Shown here: positions 32,878 to 41,587 of the stretch, piece after piece
How the letters are laid out: each line of letters begins with the position of its first letter
Position numbering within the stretch: the stretch's first letter is position 1
DNA from: Atopobium minutum
GTDB taxonomy: Bacteria > Actinomycetota > Coriobacteriia > Coriobacteriales > Atopobiaceae
Length of the DNA stretch: 64,000 nt
Direction of reading: 5' to 3'
NCBI GenBank assembly: GCA_900105895.1
Contig: FNSH01000001.1
Span: 1-64,000, forward strand
Notes under the pieces: generated by a model
What the model saw: the letters and a program-made list of their open reading frames with translations, nothing else
What the model was told of the DNA's origin: nothing
The model's database searches: none
Program-made: the position numbers and the translations under genes

Positions 32878-34205
32878 CTAGTCCGCCCTTGACAGCAAAC
32901 ACACGCACTCTATATGAAAAGTTTGCGGGAACAAATCAACGGGCGTAATACGAACGGGAGCAAAGGTACCATCCGCAGCAAAACGCGCTACATCACGCGC
33001 TAGCGTTGCAGGATCACATGACACGTAGGCTATGGAACGAGCAGGTTGTTTGCAGAGAAGCTCTATGACTTCAGGAGCCAATCCTGCACGCGGTGGATCT
33101 ACTACGATAATATCTGCTTCACCCTGCGGGAACTCACGTGCGGCATCACCGCCAACAGCATCAATGTTATCTAGCCTTGCTTGCTGCATGTTACGACGTA
33201 AATCCTTTACAGCAGGACCATAGCTTTCTACGGCGTATACAAAAGAACAGGCACGCGCTAGGGGAGGGTAAAGGTGCCCGCTCCACTGTATAGATCCATA
33301 GCAACATCATCTGCTTGAGGGTCGAGTCCCTCCATTACCAGCTCAACTAAGCGCTCTGCACCTTTCGTGTTCACTTGGGAAAAAGAGGGTGCCGATAAAA
33401 GCATGGTTTCTTCACCGATTTTCTCAGTCCAAAAACCTTTACCGCTTAGGCGCTCCACACCGGCAATCTTACGTGCCTTTGTACGGCCCTTACTCATCAC
33501 ACGAACCACGCTCGTAAGCTTGGCTGCGTCGTTGAGCACGCGTGCAACCTGGGCACGGGGGAATGGTCCAGGCTCTGTCCATAAAGCGACTTCTACATCC
33601 TTGGTGCGTTTAGATGCTCGAATACCTACTCGCGTAAAAGATAGATCATGCGAGTTGGATAGGTAGGAGAGTGCGCCCGAAATTGCCTTAGGTAGCTTTG
33701 CAAGCTGTTTTGGCAACAACAAGGTCTGGTCAAGCTTGATCAGCTCATTGGTGTTAAGAGCGTGCACGCCAAGCTGTGCACGACCTCCCTTACGTTCAAA
33801 TCCCAACTCAAGTTTGTTGCGGTACTCCCATTCATCGGAAGGGGAGTTGCATGCATCCACAAGCTCCTCTGTGTAGAGTGGATCAAAATGGCCAATACGG
33901 GTGAGGGCATCTACAACATTGGCGCGCTTTGCCACCAGCTGCTGATCATAGTTTATTTGAGCCCATGGACAGCCGCTTGCCAGTTCAGCGGCAGAGCACG
34001 CAGCTTCACGATGATAAGGTCCAGCTTCTAAGACCTTGACCACACGTGCTTTGTTATAGGTCTTGCCATAAGAAGTAATTTGTGCGCAAACCGTATCGCC
34101 AGGTACAGCGCCATATACAAAGATGGTTTTACCAGTGGTATCGTGTGCTATGGCATCTGTTCCATACATCATTCGTTCAATTGTGAGTGTGAGTGTTTCT
34201 GCCAT
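32878..34205 (-). pseudogene. rlmCD: 23S rRNA (uracil-5-)-methyltransferase RlmCD/RumA-type, one frameshift in a C4 run
   Basis: A TRAM-domain m5U methyltransferase. From the ATG at 34205 the frame starts MAETLTLTIERMMYGTDAIA (TRAM), carries clustered cysteines in CSAAELASGCPWAQI for an iron-sulfur site, and motif I DLYSGAGTFTLP, then stops. Adding one C in the CCCC run near 33263 gives LARACSFVYAVESYGPAV, continuing to DPPRAGLAPEVIEL and the catalytic Cys motif YVSCDPATLARD, ending at 32878. The restored protein has 442 residues. As a normal housekeeping gene with a single homopolymer break, a sequencing error is more likely than loss. The ATG at 34313 upstream lacks a site. Confidence 0.85.
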
Positions 34206-34325
34206 GGTGAATCCATCTGTTAGGGAATATAAAACGTATCGCTGTTGGAGTATTTTATTGCAAAACGTTCGATAAAAGCATGAATCAGAGCTACCCAATA
34301 AACAAATCAACAATTTATTAGAGTA

Positions 34326-34356
34326 GTATCGTTAGAAAACGATACCGCAACGATAC
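34326..34356 (+). promoter_or_regulatory. GTATCGTT/AACGATAC operator-like repeats upstream of the AraC gene
   Basis: GTATCGTT and AACGATAC form an inverted repeat around AGAA, and a second AACGATAC follows 3 bases later. The cluster lies 28 bp before the AraC-family start codon. An AraC dimer or another regulator may bind here. A related GTATCG motif lies near 34228. Confidence 0.5.
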
Positions 34357-34384
34357 CGCACAAAAGAGATGCAAGGTAATCACT

Positions 34385-35368
34385 ATGGACTACATGAGTC
34401 ATCTTTACGGAAGAGATAAGAAAAAAGTAATAGAATCCTCAAAAGGCAAGGTTTATGAGTATGGTGATCTGAAAAATGGTACGTATGTCATTACGGAGTA
34501 CCAAATTTTTAAAGGGGTCAGCGTATTTTATAACGATATCCATGTAGCAAAAATGACAAGCTCCCTTCCCGATGTCTTACACACGGTAAAAAGGTATGAG
34601 ATCAACCATTGTAGGGAAGGCAGATTTGAATGCGTGCTAAGAGACGGAACTATAACCTATATGGAAGCCGGAGATTTTGCTATCAACGTAATAAGCAATA
34701 GCTCTCAAGAATCCTTCTTTCCTATAAGTCATTATCACGGTGTTACTTTTTGTATAACACCTTCAGAGTTTGATGAGGAAATACACTGTTTAGAAAGAGT
34801 GTTTGGAATAAACTACGAGTCTGTCCTACAAGAGATTTGTTACGAAGATAAACTATTTTTACAGCGGGCTACAGCTGAGATTGAGCATATTTTTTCTGAA
34901 ATGTATACCGTTTCAGACGATATTATCGTCGAGTACCTACAAGTAAAATTTCAAGAACTGTTTTTGTATCTTATAACGGTGAAAAATACGCTGCTCCATA
35001 GTGACAATAACCGGCAGTATTTTGTGAAAAGCAATACTGACATTGTTAAAAAGATCCACGAGTACGTACTGCAAAACTTTGATAAGACCGTAACGTATAA
35101 AACTTTGTCTGAAGAGTTTCATATAAAGAGTACGACGATGAAAACCTGTTATAGGAGCATCTACGGTGAAACGATCAATGGAACCATAATCAAAAAGCGT
35201 TTGGAGGTGGCTGCGAGTTTATTAAAAGATTCCGCTCTTCCCATTACCCAAATTGCTCTTCAAGTTGGCTATACTGATCACTCTAAATTCTCTAATGCGT
35301 TCAAAAAGAAGTACAACCTTACGCCCTCTGCGTATAGAAAGATGTCTAAAACAGTACATTCAGTCTGA
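34385..35368 (+). CDS. AraC-family transcriptional regulator (327 aa)
   Basis: The C-terminal ~100 residues form the double helix-turn-helix: IVKKIHEYVLQNFDKTVTYK, LSEEFHIKSTTMKTCYRSIY and ITQIALQVGYTDHSKFSNAF, then KKYNLTPSAYRK. The N-terminal 220 residues are a ligand-sensing domain with no close named family. It is the first gene of a block with an ECF transporter 80 bases downstream, so it likely controls uptake of the transported compound. A GATGCAAGG site precedes the ATG. Confidence 0.88.
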   Translation: MDYMSHLYGRDKKKVIESSKGKVYEYGDLKNGTYVITEYQIFKGVSVFYNDIHVAKMTSSLPDVLHTVKRYEINHCREGRFECVLRDGTITYMEAGDFAINVISNSSQESFFPISHYHGVTFCITPSEFDEEIHCLERVFGINYESVLQEICYEDKLFLQRATAEIEHIFSEMYTVSDDIIVEYLQVKFQELFLYLITVKNTLLHSDNNRQYFVKSNTDIVKKIHEYVLQNFDKTVTYKTLSEEFHIKSTTMKTCYRSIYGETINGTIIKKRLEVAASLLKDSALPITQIALQVGYTDHSKFSNAFKKKYNLTPSAYRKMSKTVHSV

Positions 35369-35447
35369 TTTAGCAAGAAATTAAAGTTAGATAGCCTTAA
35401 CAATAAACATTGCCTTTATCTTTACAGACACAATGAAGGGAATGTTT

Positions 35448-36041
35448 ATGGAAAGCACAAAGAAATTATCCGTAAAGGATTTGGCAACCATAGGAATCTT
35501 TTCTGCAATCATGATTGTAGTGTTTATAGCGTTTTCCATGGTAACGGGGGCATCACTATTCTTTAACATGATTTTTAATGCGGTGTTTACGGCATTAATT
35601 TTAGGCCCCTTTTTCGTATACATGGCAATGAAAGTTGGGAAGCCTGGGGTTGCCCTTATTTACAATATCTTGCAAGCAGTTTTAGCAACGCTCTTTATGG
35701 GACCGTTTATGTTTCCCTGGTTTTTAGGCGGTGGCATTCTGGCAGATTTGTCTATGATAGGCACTGATAGCTATAGGAATGTAAAAAGAATTACGATTGC
35801 TTGGATTATTACCTCGCTTACAAGAGCAGCTCATGGAATGAGTGAAATTTGGTTCTTTAAAGATGCATTTCTTAAAACGGGAGTATCTTCGGAGCAGGTT
35901 CAAATTCAAACACAGTATTATACGGATGAGAAGTGGGTGCTTATTTCTTTGGCATTGACTGCAGTAGCGGCCGTACTGGGATGCTATTTAGGAAATAAAA
36001 TGACCGAGAAACACTTTAAAAAGATAGGCATACTCCAATAA
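35448..36041 (+). CDS. ECF transporter S component, MptD-like (197 aa)
   Basis: A substrate-binding membrane protein of an energy-coupling factor transporter. It reads KLSVKDLATIGIFSAIMIVV and has about six hydrophobic helices, with GVALIYNILQAVLATLFMGP and GGGILADLSMIG in the middle, typical of the MptD-like S components. I chose the ATG at 35448 because AAGGG lies 7-9 bases upstream. It overlaps the T-component gene by one base (TAATG). The substrate is unknown; it is not BioY, ThiT or RibU by its N-terminal motifs. Confidence 0.8.
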   Translation: MESTKKLSVKDLATIGIFSAIMIVVFIAFSMVTGASLFFNMIFNAVFTALILGPFFVYMAMKVGKPGVALIYNILQAVLATLFMGPFMFPWFLGGGILADLSMIGTDSYRNVKRITIAWIITSLTRAAHGMSEIWFFKDAFLKTGVSSEQVQIQTQYYTDEKWVLISLALTAVAAVLGCYLGNKMTEKHFKKIGILQ

Positions 36042-36715
36042 TGCATTTGGATTTACGTTCCAAAATAGCGGTATTTGTAAGTACAGTATTTTTGGCGGCA
36101 ATGTTGTCCAAAGATACTGTACTTTTTCTACTGGCTGTTATTCTTCTGCTCTATGTATCCATAGTAGGATATGGCAAATCGAGCGTAAAAATCATGCTTG
36201 CACTCATATTTATCAGCGCTCTACGGCTGGCTTCAAAAGGAAATGGATTTGGGATTATTCTTCCGGATATGTTTCTTTTTATAGTTATGAGGACCCTGGT
36301 TATTGTTTTATCTGTTATACCAATAATGAAAACATCACCAGGCGAGCTCATGGCCGTAATGAAGAAAATGAGAGTCCACAGGAATATAGCTCTGCCACTG
36401 ATTTTTATGATGAGATTTTTTCCTGTGGTAAAGAGCGAGTTTTCGGAGATTATTGATTCACTTACCTTACGAGGACTGCTCTCTTTTAGAAAACCGCTGG
36501 TAATGATGGAATATTTGTTTGTTCCTATGATGTTTTCTGCGTCCAAAATTGCCGAGGAACTAGCAGCTGCATCTGAAGTAAGGGGAATCTCTGCTAGCGG
36601 GAAGCACAGCTCAAGGCGAGAAATAAAATTCAGAAAGGTTGATGCTGTTGTAGTCACCTTAGCTGTTCTTTGTACAGTTGGTCTGTACTTTATGGAAGGG
36701 GCGATGATAGGGTGA
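36041..36715 (+). CDS. ECF transporter T component (EcfT/CbiQ family, 224 aa)
   Basis: An integral membrane scaffold. Hydrophobic helices fill the first 110 residues. The coupling region has SLTLRGLLSFRK and AAASEVRGISASGKHSSRRE, containing the two Ala-x-x-x-Arg-Gly coupling motifs (here ..LRG and ..VRG) that contact the ATPases. It lies between the S gene and the ATPase gene with overlaps on both sides. The size is somewhat short but within family range. Confidence 0.85.
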   Translation: MHLDLRSKIAVFVSTVFLAAMLSKDTVLFLLAVILLLYVSIVGYGKSSVKIMLALIFISALRLASKGNGFGIILPDMFLFIVMRTLVIVLSVIPIMKTSPGELMAVMKKMRVHRNIALPLIFMMRFFPVVKSEFSEIIDSLTLRGLLSFRKPLVMMEYLFVPMMFSASKIAEELAAASEVRGISASGKHSSRREIKFRKVDAVVVTLAVLCTVGLYFMEGAMIG

Positions 36716-38154
36716 TTACACTTGATCAGCTTAGTTTTTCATACAATCAAAATCCTAAAACCATACTCAAAAATATCAATTTAGAAATTCAAAAAGGAGA
36801 GGTGGTCGCTCTTATTGGGGCCAGTGGATGCGGAAAGACAACACTAACAAGAATACTAAATGGGCTTGCATATAAATTTTATGCTGGGAATGTAAGCGGA
36901 AACATTGCACTAGGAGACATGAATCCCCGTGAGAGGGAACTCTATGAAATAGGAAGACGAGTCGGTTCAATTTTTCAAAACCCTAAAAGTCAGTTCTTTG
37001 CAGATAACGTAGCTGATGAAATTGCCTTTGGCTTAGAAAATTATGGAGTAGACCGAGAAAAAATTGCAAAAAGGATTACAGAGGCACTCTCTTCAATTAA
37101 TGGTGAAGATTTGATTGATAAAGAGCTCCTTCACCTTTCAAGTGGTGAACGACAAAAAATTGCAATTGCCTCTATAAATGCTCTTGATCCACCAATTTAT
37201 GTTTTTGATGAGCCATCGGCTAATCTTGATATGAAAAGCGTAGAGGCGTTAAGAGCATTGATGCTGTCATTAAAAGCGCAAAGAAAAACAATGGTGATTT
37301 CTGAGCATAGAATTTACTATTTACAGGGGCTTGTCGATACCTATTATTACCTTGAGAATGGTGAGATCAAAGCCTCTTTTTCAGAAAAAGAACTTCTTGC
37401 AAGTAGTAATGATTTCTTCAAAACAGCGGGACTGAGAGCATATGACCTAGATCGTGTTGTTGGACAAGCAATCTCAAGAGAAGAACTCAATTCAAAGGTA
37501 CTGGAGTTAGATAAGCTCTGTTTTTCGTATAAGAATAAAAAGCTCATAAGCAACCTCAGCTATTCATTTAAGAGTGGCAATGTCTACGGAATCATAGGGG
37601 ATAACGGTGTTGGAAAAAGCAGCTTATGTAAACTAGTAAGCGGCCTGCTTAAGGAACAAAAGGGCAGCATAGTCCTTAATGGGCAGCGCATAACGAGATC
37701 AAAAAGAAAGAAAAAGATTTATTACCTATCAAATAATACTGACAGCAACCTCTTTGAGGTTTCTCTTGAAGATGAACTGCGTCTAAGCAATCCAAAGGCC
37801 GATACAGATGAAATCCTACGTCAGTTTCATTTAGAGACAGTAAAAGCCTTACATCCGCAAATTCTGTCAGGTGGTCAGAAGCAGCGCTTGACCATTGCAG
37901 TAGCTGAGCTTTTGGAAAGGGATGTCTATCTGTTTGATGAGCCTACAAGTGGATTAGATGCAAACAATATGCGGCTTATTGCAGAGAGAATGAAGCGACT
38001 CCAGGAAAAACAGAAAATTGTTCTTATCATTTCTCATGACTATGAGTTCCTCATGACTGCCTGTAATAAGGTTTTGCATTTAGATGGGCATTCTTTTAAA
38101 GAGTTTTCCACCCTAAAAGATAAGGAAAAAATTTTAGATCTATTACAGGGATAG
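36712..38154 (+). CDS. Fused ECF ATPases A and A' (480 aa)
   Basis: Two ABC ATPase domains in one chain power the ECF transporter. Domain 1 has GASGCGKTTLTRILNG near residue 36, signature LSSGERQKIAIASINAL and YVFDEPSANLD. Domain 2 has GDNGVGKSSLCKLVSG near residue 290, signature LSGGQKQRLTIAVAELL and YLFDEPTSGLDA. The GTG at 36712 overlaps the T stop (GTGA). Fused A-A' proteins occur in dedicated (group I-like) ECF transporters, consistent with this single-cluster layout. Confidence 0.9.
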   Translation: MITLDQLSFSYNQNPKTILKNINLEIQKGEVVALIGASGCGKTTLTRILNGLAYKFYAGNVSGNIALGDMNPRERELYEIGRRVGSIFQNPKSQFFADNVADEIAFGLENYGVDREKIAKRITEALSSINGEDLIDKELLHLSSGERQKIAIASINALDPPIYVFDEPSANLDMKSVEALRALMLSLKAQRKTMVISEHRIYYLQGLVDTYYYLENGEIKASFSEKELLASSNDFFKTAGLRAYDLDRVVGQAISREELNSKVLELDKLCFSYKNKKLISNLSYSFKSGNVYGIIGDNGVGKSSLCKLVSGLLKEQKGSIVLNGQRITRSKRKKKIYYLSNNTDSNLFEVSLEDELRLSNPKADTDEILRQFHLETVKALHPQILSGGQKQRLTIAVAELLERDVYLFDEPTSGLDANNMRLIAERMKRLQEKQKIVLIISHDYEFLMTACNKVLHLDGHSFKEFSTLKDKEKILDLLQG

Positions 38155-38707
38155 GGTAAAAACGACAATTACTTGTACATGTAAAAGCAAACATTTGTAG
38201 CAGAGTATAAATGAGTACTAGCTTCTGTTTATAAGCTGGTTTGTTCGCATGTAAGGCCCCCATTACAAGAAAATAGGGGGTAATAAACAAAAATCGCAAT
38301 ATCCGATTACTAGTATTTATTGCATAAATTACCCAATATCTTGAATATTCTGAAATTCTCGAAATACCTAAAACTTTTGTAAGAAATGTGTAAATTCAGG
38401 ACGAAAAATTACAAAAAAGATAAATGAAATTTCAAGTGAAAAATAGAAAGTCCAGTTAATTCTCATAGTTTATGCTGGATATATGGTTAGTTTATGAGTT
38501 GTTTAGTATTTCAAGACCGTTAACAGACGCAAATATACCGTTCAGATTTTCTCGTTGCATTACTGAATAATGAATGTATATTGATAATCGTAAATCCACG
38601 GGCGTGGTACTTGGTTGTGCTACGGTGCCGTGTTGGTAGTGGTGCATGCATACGCATGTACAATCCAGATACGTCGCAGGGATGCGACATTGAAAGGAGG
38701 AGGGACA
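38155..38707 (+). other. 553-bp region upstream of arcA
   Basis: No gene is supported. It includes a GC-rich stem (CCCCC/GGGGG) near 38257-38280 after the ECF operon, possibly a terminator. TGAATGTATATTGA at 38571-38584 matches the ARG box consensus TGAAT-n4-ATTCA at 9 of 10 positions, so an ArgR-type regulator may bind there. A GTCGCA/TGCGAC hairpin lies at 38673-38688, just before the GGAGGAGGG ribosome site of arcA. Confidence 0.5.
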
Positions 38708-39957
38708 ATGGCTAACGGACTCTACGTCCACAGCGAGATTGGCTCTCTGAAGAAGGTTTGCCTTCACCGCCCTGGCGAGGAGCTTCTCAATCTTCCCCCG
38801 ATGAGCTTGGTCGTCTTTTGTTCGACGACGTACCTTTTCTTGAGGTAGCTCAGGCTGAGCATGACAAGTTTGCTGAGCTTCTTCAGGAGGCAGGTGCTGA
38901 GGTTGTATACCTCGAGAAGTTGACTGCTGAGGCACTTGACGCTGCTGGTTCTCGTGAGGAATTCACTAATCAGTGGCTCGACGAGTCTGGCCTTCATGGT
39001 GCAACCGCTCGTGCAGCCGTTAAGGAGTTCATGGACTCCATTACTGATACCCAGACTTTTGTAGAGAAGTCTATTGCTGGTATCCGTAAGAATGAGCTTG
39101 AGCTTCCCACCAACTCCACCGCTCTTCTTGACGAGATTGTTGGTCATGACTCCGATGGCGAGTCTGACCTTTTGATTGACCCCATGCCTAACACCTACTT
39201 CACTCGCGATCCCTTCGCAATCGTAGGTAAGGGTGTTAACCTCAATCGTATGTACTCCGTAACTCGTAACCGCGAGACCCTCTTCGGTAAGTACATCTTC
39301 CGCGATCACCCTGAGTACAATGACGCTCCTTTGTGGTTCCGTCGTGACTCTGCAGCTCACACCGAGGGCGGCGACGTTCTTAACATCAACGCTCACACCC
39401 TGGCTGTTGGTATTTCTCAGCGCACCCAGGCTGCTGCTATTGACATCATGGCTCAGAACATGTTCTGGGAGAAGGGCGACGAGTGCGAGATCGACACCAT
39501 CTACGCATTTGACATTCCTTCCTCTCGTGCATTCATGCACCTTGACACCGTCTTTACTCAGATTGATGTTGACAAGTTCACCATCCACCCAGCAATCATG
39601 GGTACGCTGCGCGTATTCAAGCTCACCAAGGGTGCTGCTGAGGGCGAGATCAAGATCGAAGAGATGAACGACACCCTCGAGCACATTCTTGCAATGGCTA
39701 TGGGTCTTGACGCTGTTAAGCTCATTCCTTGCGGTGGCGGCGATCCTGTTGCAGCTGCTCGTGAGCAGTGGAACGATGGTTCCAACACCCTGTGCGTTGC
39801 TCCTGGTAAGATTTGCGTATATCAGCGCAACTCTGTTACCAATGACGTACTGTACAAGGAAGGTCTTGACCTTCTCGTTGCACCTTCCGCAGAGCTCTCC
39901 CGCGGCCGTGGTGGCCCACGCTGCATGAGCATGCCTTTTGTACGTGAGGATCTCTAG
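38708..39957 (+). pseudogene. arcA: Arginine deiminase ArcA, one frameshift in a C5 run
   Basis: Arginine deiminase converts arginine to citrulline and ammonia, the first step of arginine fermentation. From the ATG at 38708 the frame begins MANGLYVHSEIGSLKKVCLH and is lost in the CCCCC run at 38795-38799. With a sixth C it reads LLNLPPDELGRLLFDDVPFL and continues to the end. Active-site segments are present: DPMPNTYFTRDPFA, HTEGGDVLNIN and the terminal GRGGPRCMSMPF with the catalytic Cys. The restored protein has 416 residues, normal for ArcA. The highly biased codons of this gene argue that it is used and that the break is a sequence error. Confidence 0.88.
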
Positions 39958-39979
39958 TCTTATAGAGTTCTAGGTCTCG

Positions 39980-40010
39980 GTCCGGGGGTGAGTTACACTC
40001 ATCTCCGGAC
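39980..40010 (+). other. 14-bp stem-loop between arcA and argF
   Basis: A 31-base segment starting GTCCGGGGG folds into a 14-pair stem (with G-U pairs) and a 3-base loop. No T-run follows. Such hairpins between operon genes often tune RNA stability so that the first gene is expressed more than the next. Confidence 0.6.
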
Positions 40011-40034
40011 TAGTACTGTTTAATTAGGTACTAT

Positions 40035-40048
40035 CCGGGAGTTCCCGG
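40035..40048 (+). other. Short hairpin before argF
   Basis: CCGGGA and TCCCGG form a 6-bp stem with GT as loop, followed by TTGTTGTTTTC. It could act as a weak attenuator between arcA and argF. It lies 31 bp before the argF start. Confidence 0.4.
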
Positions 40049-40079
40049 TTGTTGTTTTCTATTTGAAAGGATCAGATCT

Positions 40080-41075
40080 ATGGGTGTAAGCCTTTCTGGT
40101 CGCAGCTTCCTTAAGCTGCTTGACTTCTCTACCGAGGAGATTAACTACTTGCTTGACCTTTCCGCTGAGTTCAAGCGCATGAAGATGACTGGTGTGCCTC
40201 ACCGTTATCTTGAGGGCAAGAATGTTGCTCTTATTTTTGAGAAGACCTCCACTCGTACTCGTTGCGCATTTGAGGTTGGCGCTTATGACCTTGGTATGGG
40301 CGTAACTTATCTTGAGCCTACTGGTTCTCAGATGGGCCACAAGGAGTCCGTAGAGGACACCGCTCGCGTACTTGGCCGTATGTATGATGGTATTGAGTAC
40401 CGTGGTTTTGATCAGGATGTCGTACAGGAGCTTTCCGATAAGGCTGGCGTACCTGTATGGAATGGTCTGACCGACGATTTCCACCCCACTCAGATGCTTG
40501 CTGATATCCTTACCGTTAAGGAGAACTTCAACAACGACATCAAGGGTAAGACCCTGGTATTCATGGGCGATGCTCGTAACAACGTTGCTAACTCCCTTAT
40601 GGTTGTTTGCGCCAAGCTTGGCATGAACTTTGTTGCTTGCGGTCCTGAGGAGAACATGCCTGCAGAGGATCTTGTTGCTACTTGCCGCGAGATTGCTGCT
40701 GAGAATGGTTCTACCATTACCCTTACTTCTGATGTTGCTGAGGGTGTAAAGGGTGCTCACGTTATCTACACCGACATCTGGGTATCCATGGGCGAGCCCG
40801 ATGAGCTTTACAAGCAGCGCATTCCTCTGATGGAGCCTTACCGTGTAACCTCTGAGGTTATGGCTATGGCTGCCCCTGATGCTATCTTCATGCACTGCCT
40901 GCCTTCCTTCCACGACACCAACACCAAAAAGGGTGCTGAGGTTGCTGAGAAGTTTGGTATCACTGAGATGGAAGTTACCGACGAGGTATTTGAGTCTCCT
41001 GCTTCCAAGGTTTTCCAAGAGGCAGAGAACCGCATGCACACCATTAAGGCTGTAATGTACGCAACCCTTAAGTAA
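40080..41075 (+). CDS. arcB: Ornithine carbamoyltransferase (331 aa)
   Basis: In arginine fermentation this enzyme turns citrulline plus phosphate into ornithine and carbamoyl phosphate; the same family works in biosynthesis as ArgF. Conserved sites are [16 protein letters not shown] near residue 55 (carbamoyl phosphate), [14 protein letters not shown] near residue 133 and MHCLPSFHD near residue 272. The length is typical. The codon use is strongly biased as in arcA. I call it arcB from its place after arcA; carbamate kinase (arcC) is not in the window. A GAAAGGA site precedes the ATG. Confidence 0.93.
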   Translation: MGVSLSGRSFLKLLDFSTEEINYLLDLSAEFKRMKMTGVPHRYLEGKNVALIFEKTSTRTRCAFEVGAYDLGMGVTYLEPTGSQMGHKESVEDTARVLGRMYDGIEYRGFDQDVVQELSDKAGVPVWNGLTDDFHPTQMLADILTVKENFNNDIKGKTLVFMGDARNNVANSLMVVCAKLGMNFVACGPEENMPAEDLVATCREIAAENGSTITLTSDVAEGVKGAHVIYTDIWVSMGEPDELYKQRIPLMEPYRVTSEVMAMAAPDAIFMHCLPSFHDTNTKKGAEVAEKFGITEMEVTDEVFESPASKVFQEAENRMHTIKAVMYATLK

Positions 41076-41099
41076 GCATGTACTAATATAAGTGGTACT

Positions 41100-41134
41100 A
41101 AGACCTCCTTGGTCCAATCCAGGGAGGTCTTTTA
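41100..41134 (+). terminator. Rho-independent terminator after the ornithine carbamoyltransferase gene
   Basis: A 13-base stem AAGACCTCCTTGG / CCAGGGAGGTCTT (one G-U pair) with a 6-base loop is followed by TTTA. It lies 25 bases after the stop codon. The T-run is short but the stem is strong. Confidence 0.75.
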
Positions 41135-41587
41135 GAGAGGTGCCATGCTTACTCGTATTTATTTCAGCGTTATGTATGTGTTGAGCTAAACTTTAGTTTC
41201 GGACAATGTTTTTCTTTCTATGTCAAGAACTGTTCCATGAACGGCTACTTAACTTATACAATAAAAGTGAGAAAAACTGCAGTATTTATGCATAAAACTA
41301 TACTGAAATGAAACTACAACTATTTTTTAGAAAAGAATAAAAAAAGAGGGACACGAAAAGTGTACTGGTAATATGCTAGTAAGCTATTTTCAAGTCCATC
41401 TACAAGTTTTTTTAAAAATCAAGGTTGTTGTTAAAACTACGCTCACCGACTATTGAATAACGGTCAGAAATATTATGTGCATTTTTGCACTGAATCTGCA
41501 AAAATCAGTATGTAAGTGATAGGCAGCATTTTAGTTGTTCTATTTTTGTTCGTTGTTGCTTATGTTTCTCACGAAAGGAGAACGGTC
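41135..41587 (+). other. 450-bp region upstream of the YfcC-family carrier gene
   Basis: No gene is supported. The stretch is AT-rich, with a small hairpin (GTGCA/TGCAC) at 41478-41491 and TGAATAACGGTCA-like and TGAATCTGCA-like segments that only loosely resemble ARG boxes. A promoter must lie here since a terminator precedes it, but no clear -35/-10 pair stands out. The GAAAGGAG site at 41574-41581 belongs to the carrier gene. Confidence 0.4.

Noticed and set aside
38764..41117. Long minus-strand frames opposite arcA (306 codons) and the transcarbamoylase gene (352 codons)
   Set aside because: Same codon-bias effect; neither shows a recognisable protein or start signal.
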